Shown here: positions 61,632 through 64,000 of the stretch, piece by piece
How positions within the stretch are numbered: position 1 is the stretch's first letter
Layout of the letters: every line of letters starts with the position of its first letter
NCBI GenBank assembly: GCA_937888905.1
Contig: CALATA010000012.1
Location: forward strand, 62,001 to 126,000
Direction: 5' to 3'
From: Terrimonas sp937888905
Lineage (GTDB): Bacteria > Bacteroidota > Bacteroidia > Chitinophagales > Chitinophagaceae
DNA length: 64,000 nt
Made by a program: the position numbers and the translations under genes
The notes under the pieces: model-generated
Told to the model about the DNA's origin: nothing
What the model saw: only the letters and a program-made list of their open reading frames with translations
Database searches by the model: none

Positions 61632-62591
61632 ATGGCATTAAAAGATATCCAGTCTACCGGTAACAAAGATACCCGTAGTGGTTTTGGTGATGGCATTGTT
61701 GAAGCAGCCCGTAAGAACCCCAATGTGGTGGCGCTTACCGCCGACCTGGCAGGCTCACTGAAGCTGAACCAGTTCATCAAAGAATTTCCTGAGCGATTTA
61801 TCCAATGCGGTATTGCCGAAGCCAACATGATCGGCATCGGTGCGGGACTCACCATCGGCGGTAAAATTCCTTATACCACCACCTTTGCCAACTTCTCTAC
61901 CGGTCGCGTATACGATCAGATCCGTCAGTCTGTTGCTTATAGCGGAAAAAATGTAAAGATCTGCGCATCCCACGCCGGCCTCACACTCGGCGAAGATGGT
62001 GCCACGCACCAGATACTGGAAGATATCGGTCTGATGAAAATGCTGCCCGGCATGACCGTGATCGTTCCCTGCGACTACGCACAAACAAAAGCGGCCACAC
62101 AAGCCATAGCTGAATATGAAGGTCCGGTATACCTGCGCTTCGGTCGCCCGGTATGGCCCATCTTCACGAAAGAAGAAGATTTTGTGATCGGTAAAGCGCA
62201 ACAGCTTTCCGAAGGAACAGACGTTACCATCTTCGCCTGCGGCCACCTGGTATGGAATGCGATCCAGGCAGGTTTGCAACTCGAAGAAAAAGGCATCAGC
62301 GTTGAAGTAATCAATATGCACACCATCAAACCGCTCGACGAAGAAGCAGTGATCAAATCACTCAGCAAAACACGTTGCGCAGTAACTGCTGAAGAACATA
62401 ATATTATCGGTGGCCTGGGTGATGCCATTGCACAGGTAGCAGCGCGTCACATTCCTGTTCCCATCGAATATGTAGGCACTAAAGATACTTTCGGAGAAAG
62501 CGGAGTTCCGAAAGATCTGTTAAAGAAATATGGCCTTGATGTTCCCGACATCGTAGCCGCGGCGGAAAAAGTTCTCAGCCGGAAGAAATGA
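61632..62591 (+). CDS. Transketolase C-terminal subunit (split transketolase)
   Basis: 319 residues covering the pyrimidine-binding and C-terminal domains of a transketolase. Seen are the GIAEANMIGIGAGLTIGGKIPYTTTF block (with the catalytic Glu that activates thiamine diphosphate), ASHAGLTLGEDGATHQILED, and the C-terminal domain LSKTRCAVTAEEHNIIGGLGDAIAQ. The N-terminal (PP-binding) half is missing; in other Bacteroidota the two halves are usually adjacent genes, but galE precedes here with its own frame intact. The N-terminal half must be encoded elsewhere, or this is a stand-alone paralogue. Terminator immediately downstream. Confidence 0.9.
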   Translation: MALKDIQSTGNKDTRSGFGDGIVEAARKNPNVVALTADLAGSLKLNQFIKEFPERFIQCGIAEANMIGIGAGLTIGGKIPYTTTFANFSTGRVYDQIRQSVAYSGKNVKICASHAGLTLGEDGATHQILEDIGLMKMLPGMTVIVPCDYAQTKAATQAIAEYEGPVYLRFGRPVWPIFTKEEDFVIGKAQQLSEGTDVTIFACGHLVWNAIQAGLQLEEKGISVEVINMHTIKPLDEEAVIKSLSKTRCAVTAEEHNIIGGLGDAIAQVAARHIPVPIEYVGTKDTFGESGVPKDLLKKYGLDVPDIVAAAEKVLSRKK

Positions 62592-62594
62592 TTT

Positions 62595-62620
62595 AAAAAG
62601 CGACCGATGGTCGCTTTTTT
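62595..62620 (+). terminator. Intrinsic terminator after the transketolase gene
   Basis: AAAAAGCGACC pairs with GGTCGCTTTTT (loop GAT) and is followed by further T, directly after the stop codon. Confidence 0.9.
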
Positions 62621-62631
62621 ATTGCAGGTGG

Positions 62632-62797
62632 AAGGGTTAAGGAGGAAGGCTTGAGGTAGTTTTAAACGCCGTTGTTGGTCTCCCGACCAACAACACTTAT
62701 CAAGTGACGGTTCAACAGCGCTTTAAAAGACATAACTCACTATTGACCATTCACCATTCACTCTTTTTACTTTTGAATTTTTAATTTTGACTTAAAC
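62632..62797. repeat. Intergenic composite array 13 with hairpin
   Basis: GGTGGAA/GGAGGAA-type units are followed by a perfect 10-bp hairpin GTTGTTGGTC/GACCAACAAC (62671-62694). Its arm shares GTTGTTGGT with the palindrome at 51376-51401. NATTGAC/NATTCAC units (about 62733-62762) and TTTTTAC/TTTTGAA units (about 62764-62792) follow, ahead of the ECF sigma gene. Confidence 0.75.
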
Positions 62798-62830
62798 CTT
62801 GTCTTCCTATTGCCTTCTAATCTGTAGCAA

Positions 62831-63385
62831 ATGGAGCTAACCCCGCAGACCGATAGCGTTCTATTAACCCAATTCCGGGAACCGGCTACAAAGGAGCGGG
62901 CTTTTGCTGCTATTGTCAAAAAATACCAGGAAAAACTTTACTGGCATATCCGCCGCATGGTAGTGGGGCACGACGATGCAGACGATGTGCTGCAGAATGT
63001 TTTTATCCGCATGTGGAAAGGCCTCGAAAATTTCCGGGAAGACAGCCAGTTATATACCTGGCTCTACCGTATCGCTACCAACGAAAGTCTTACCTATCTC
63101 GAACAACAGAAAAAGCGCTCATCGGTGAGCATCGACAGCCTCGAGAACGGGCTGGAAAACCGTATCCGTGCCGACGAACACTTCGATGCCAATAAATTGG
63201 AATGGAAACTGCAACTCGCTATGCAGCAGCTACCTGAGAAGCAGCGGATCGTATTCAACCTGCGGTATTACGATGAAATGCCCTACGAACAAATGAGTAA
63301 AATACTGGAAACCAGTGAAGGAGCATTGAAGGCAAGCTACCATCACGCAGTGAAAAAAATAGAGGCCTACATTAAAAATCATTAA
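62831..63385 (+). CDS. ECF-type RNA polymerase sigma factor
   Basis: 184 residues. Sigma region 2 (about residues 20-90) has DDADDVLQNVFIRMWKGLENF and the -10-recognition helix LYTWLYRIATNESLTYLEQQKKRSS. Region 4 (about residues 125-180) has MQQLPEKQRIVFNLRYYDEMPYEQMSKILETSEGALKASYHHAVKKIE. There is no region 1 or 3, as in extracytoplasmic-function sigmas. The next gene, 37 bp downstream, encodes a membrane protein likely to be its anti-sigma partner. Confidence 0.93.
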   Translation: MELTPQTDSVLLTQFREPATKERAFAAIVKKYQEKLYWHIRRMVVGHDDADDVLQNVFIRMWKGLENFREDSQLYTWLYRIATNESLTYLEQQKKRSSVSIDSLENGLENRIRADEHFDANKLEWKLQLAMQQLPEKQRIVFNLRYYDEMPYEQMSKILETSEGALKASYHHAVKKIEAYIKNH

Positions 63386-63422
63386 ACCTTAACACGGCAA
63401 CGCCGTCCTAATAAAGAAGAAA

Positions 63423-64000
63423 ATGACACAGCGGGATACCATATTACAGGAACTGGCGGATTGCGGAAGCAGTCTTCAACCTGCCATTACGGCTGGTCCT
63501 TACCAGGTGCCTGAAGGTTATTTCAACGACCTCCCCGATGTGATACTTTCCCGTATACGCACAGAAGAAACAACGACGGCTAACGAAGAAATAGCCGTGT
63601 TATCCCCCCTGCTCGGCAACCTGCCCCGCGTATCGCCCTTCAAAGTACCGGAAGGATATTTTACTCCAACGCAGGAACAGGAACCCGATACAAGCTTCCT
63701 TGCGGGCGCCGGTAAACAAATGCCTTACAGCGTACCGGAAGATTATTTCGCGCAACTGTCCGCGCGTATCCAAAGCCAGGTAACGGCAAGGGTAATACCT
63801 TTGAATGCCCGGAAATGGTTCCGCTATGCAGCCGCTGCAATCGTTACCGGTGTAATAGCTTTGTCCGGACTGATGATCTGGCAACAGCAACAACCCGGTA
63901 ATAATTCATCCGTGCTGGCCTCCAAAGAAGTGCGCCGGACATTTGAGGGTACTTCCGTGGAAGCATTGGAAAATTTTGTGCAGGTAACATCACCGGGCAT
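63423..64000 (+). CDS. Putative anti-sigma factor with VPEGYF motifs, 3' end beyond window
   Basis: ATG 63423 opens a frame that runs to the window edge (192 codons and part of another). The cytoplasmic N-terminal part carries three copies of a short motif: YQVPEGYFNDL, FKVPEGYFTPT and YSVPEDYFAQL. A TM helix follows (WFRYAAAAIVTGVIALSGLMIW, about residues 137-158) and the start of a periplasmic part. There is no zinc-binding HxxxCxxC anti-sigma motif. Position right after an ECF sigma gene and the membrane topology suggest that it controls the sigma factor, with the VPEGYF repeats as possible sigma-binding elements. Confidence 0.75.
   Translation, partial: MTQRDTILQELADCGSSLQPAITAGPYQVPEGYFNDLPDVILSRIRTEETTTANEEIAVLSPLLGNLPRVSPFKVPEGYFTPTQEQEPDTSFLAGAGKQMPYSVPEDYFAQLSARIQSQVTARVIPLNARKWFRYAAAAIVTGVIALSGLMIWQQQQPGNNSSVLASKEVRRTFEGTSVEALENFVQVTSPG

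Noticed and set aside
1..64000. tRNA, rRNA, insertion sequence or prophage genes
   Set aside because: No cloverleaf-like sequence with a CCA-type end, no rRNA segments and no transposase, integrase or phage structural motifs were recognised on either strand; a dedicated tRNA and Rfam scan would settle small RNA genes.

Overview
The window looks like a chromosomal segment of a Bacteroidota bacterium, most likely a Chitinophagaceae member. The support is: type IX secretion (T9SS) C-terminal sorting domains on several large secreted proteins, TonB receptors with carboxypeptidase-regulatory N-terminal domains, an ftsX-DUF3098-uppP cluster, a UMF1-type MFS protein, ATP synthase subunit a with a His-rich periplasmic extension, and -7 promoter elements of the TAnnTTTG type. 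No rRNA, tRNA, CRISPR array, IS element or prophage was seen.

Layout. 1-7067 (minus): a truncated secreted EEP-family hydrolase, a tricorn-like S41 protease and leuS. 7292-11594 (plus): ftsX, DUF3098, uppP, an MFS exporter and an MBL hydrolase. 11690-17300: DUF3108 and flippase-like membrane genes, ruvC, HIT, greA, a small unknown, a 2-hydroxyacid dehydrogenase and rsmA. 17379-22750: two large T9SS cargo proteins. 23010-27000: pdxA, a small secreted protein, YceI lipoprotein, cupin and a TPR-like protein. 27018-35012 (minus): a TonB receptor, then a DUF937-like protein, an OmpA-like lipoprotein, a small membrane protein, a hybrid histidine kinase and a LytTR regulator. 35240-42717 (minus): ATP synthase genes atpB, E, F, H and A, with a T9SS M43 metalloprotease gene between atpH and atpA. 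42834-47013: an ABC exporter and a large secreted protein with a possible clan-CD Cys/His dyad. 47264-60463: a group of genes with a phosphate theme. 60527-64000: galE, a transketolase C-terminal half, an ECF sigma factor and a truncated candidate anti-sigma factor.

The most interesting regulatory signal is in the phosphate-themed block. A PhoB/PhoR-like pair is followed by a secreted alkaline-phosphatase-superfamily gene, a PlcP/LpxH-type metallophosphoesterase, a glycosyltransferase, a TonB receptor with a beta-helix lipoprotein, and a DUF47/PiT phosphate-uptake pair. Three promoters here (phosphatase, metallophosphoesterase, TonB receptor) carry 11-bp-period direct repeats of the form NT[A/C]A[C/T]. 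In all three the repeats end exactly 10 nt before a -7 element of type nnnCTTT[G/A], and the start codon lies 13-15 nt further on. This is the architecture of an enterobacterial Pho box. It suggests a phosphate-starvation regulon for Pi scavenging and possibly phospholipid-to-glycolipid remodelling.

The second striking signal is a set of intergenic arrays of degenerate 7-bp repeats in several families (NATTCAC, TACTTAN, CCTTANN, AAAGTCA-like), plus related 8-bp arrays. They have a fixed module order and conserved linkers, often contain perfect palindromes, and often abut start or stop codons. They fill at least fourteen intergenic gaps and do not follow gene orientation. They match no named repeat class that I recognise in this group.
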